64,000 bases of DNA from Chelatococcus sp. YT9. GTDB taxonomy: Bacteria > Pseudomonadota > Alphaproteobacteria > Rhizobiales > Beijerinckiaceae. This document shows positions 63,229 through 64,000 of this stretch, piece by piece. The notes under the pieces were generated by a model that worked only from the letters and a program-made list of their open reading frames with translations, was not told the DNA's origin and did not search any database. Within the stretch, counting starts at the first letter, position 1, and each line of letters starts with the position of its first letter. A program made the position numbers and the translations under genes. The stretch covers positions 852,637 to 916,636 of the forward strand of contig NZ_JAHBRW010000002.1 in the NCBI RefSeq assembly GCF_018398315.1. Direction: 5' to 3'.

Positions 63229-64000
63229 GATCAATACCTCCTGAGTTTCTAACGCAGCTGGAAAACGCGCCTCATGACAGCGGGTTCCGGTCTCAGAGTA
63301 AAAGCCCAATAAACGCCGCATTTGAGCTGGGGCTGCGCCAATCAACAGTTGTCAGCCTCAAGGGCCCACTTACTGTATGCTTTGACAAATGGATATATAC
63401 GATTCGACGTATCGGTATATAAGGGGGCCCGTCTGCAACGAATTTGTGGTGAATTGTTGGCTCGACAGCTAGGCTCGAAGGAGCGATCCTCCGGCGGGGC
63501 GCCAGCGATTGCGAGCTCCCATGCTCTGCCCCGCCGTTTGCCGCTGCGCGGCCCCGCCGCAATTCACACCGCTAGACGATCCGCGAAGGAATTCCACAGT
63601 GCATCGCCCGGGAGATGGGAATCAGCACTTCCAACTCCCCAACGTGTCCCAGTCTCATACTAGACCCGTCCCCAAGCCCAAAATGACCCAAGGCTCGTGA
63701 CTGATGTCAACCCCGGTGATATCCACGTCCACAATCTGCAGCCCATATTCTCCATGGGCATTGTGCATAGGATAGCTATTGCTTTCAAGATGATATGCCA
63801 CACTCAAGCCTCGCGGGCCGCGATGACCTTCAGAAGTCGCTGGTTCGCCCGTGGGCAGAGGGTGAGATGGCACAAATTTCTTGAAGCCTGAACTCGAAAG
63901 CGCCTCGGATACTTTGTGCCTGTCGTGCAGCCAGGCCTTATGAGGGCATTCGTCCGTCCCAATAAAGTATCTTTTTGTGATTCGGTCTTGATACAGATTA
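63229..64000. other. Right-hand end of the window without a recognised gene
   Basis: No convincing coding frame is seen on either strand in these 772 bases. The promoter of the glycine-zipper gene is expected near the left edge. An AT-rich dyad occupies 63394-63421. Confidence 0.4.
63394..63421. promoter_or_regulatory. AT-rich inverted repeat, operator-like
   Basis: TATATACGAT (63394-63403) and ATCGGTATATA (63411-63421) are inverted copies with a one-base difference, separated by seven bases. TTGACA lies at 63382-63387. The arrangement resembles a repressor-controlled promoter, but no gene starts nearby in either direction. Confidence 0.4.

Overview
The window is high-GC chromosomal DNA that looks like an alphaproteobacterium of the order Hyphomicrobiales (Rhizobiales). 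The grounds are codon use, a rhizobial-type iol locus, glycine-zipper/DUF1236-type and DUF3604/HupE genes, and an abundance of ABC/TRAP uptake operons with LysR and GntR control; I cannot name a genus. No rRNA, tRNA, CRISPR array, complete insertion sequence or prophage was recognised. Every call rests on reading the sequence and on remembered family motifs; no database was searched.

Layout. 1-2.6 kb: the tail of an RND pump, a Tat-exported amidohydrolase and an AT-rich patch with an imperfect repeat. 2.7-6.9 kb: a myo-inositol locus (iolG, iolD, iolE) in which iolC survives only as a C-terminal remnant with an in-frame stop. 7.3-9.2 kb: an Old-Yellow-Enzyme/2,4-dienoyl-CoA reductase-like flavoenzyme. 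9.7-11.3 kb: a TetR regulator and a macrolide phosphotransferase that resemble MphR(A)/Mph(A), separated by a palindrome resembling the known MphR operator. 11.5-20.6 kb: a ten-gene minus-strand operon coding for a Liv-type ABC transporter, an isochorismatase-family amidase, a PuuE-like deacetylase, a class III CoA-transferase, a CitE-like lyase and an SDR lacking its catalytic residues. A LysR gene diverges from it, and an acetamidase/formamidase gene is convergent with that LysR gene.

23.6-28.3 kb: a GH17-like/DUF4214 protein, a DUF4242 protein and a winged-helix/TPR regulator. 28.4-36.1 kb: a TRAP transporter with a flavin hydroxylase, FAH-family hydrolase, SnoaL-like protein and extradiol (VOC) dioxygenase, an apparent aromatic ring-cleavage operon, with a divergent LysR gene. 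36.2-43.7 kb: a GntR-headed operon with an oligopeptide-type ABC importer that has no ATPase genes, two enolase-superfamily enzymes and a 2-hydroxyacid dehydrogenase.

44.5-54 kb: a lipoprotein, an AraC regulator preceded by a foldable element, and a tightly coupled six-gene cassette: DUF3604 exported metallohydrolase, exported CxxC protein, membrane-anchored parvulin and three HupE/UreJ membrane proteins. This is the best candidate for an undescribed system: an exported metalloenzyme together with its own foldase and metal transporters. 54.2-57 kb: a BetT/BCCT pseudogene scrap and a membrane PQQ dehydrogenase. 57.6-64 kb: DoxX/TetR, then a copper-resistance locus (CueR, CopA, CopZ) with two divergent CueR-type promoters and a decayed DUF305 gene, and a glycine-zipper protein. 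Several loci (iolC, betT, DUF305) show gene decay, so the region has been pruned and rearranged.
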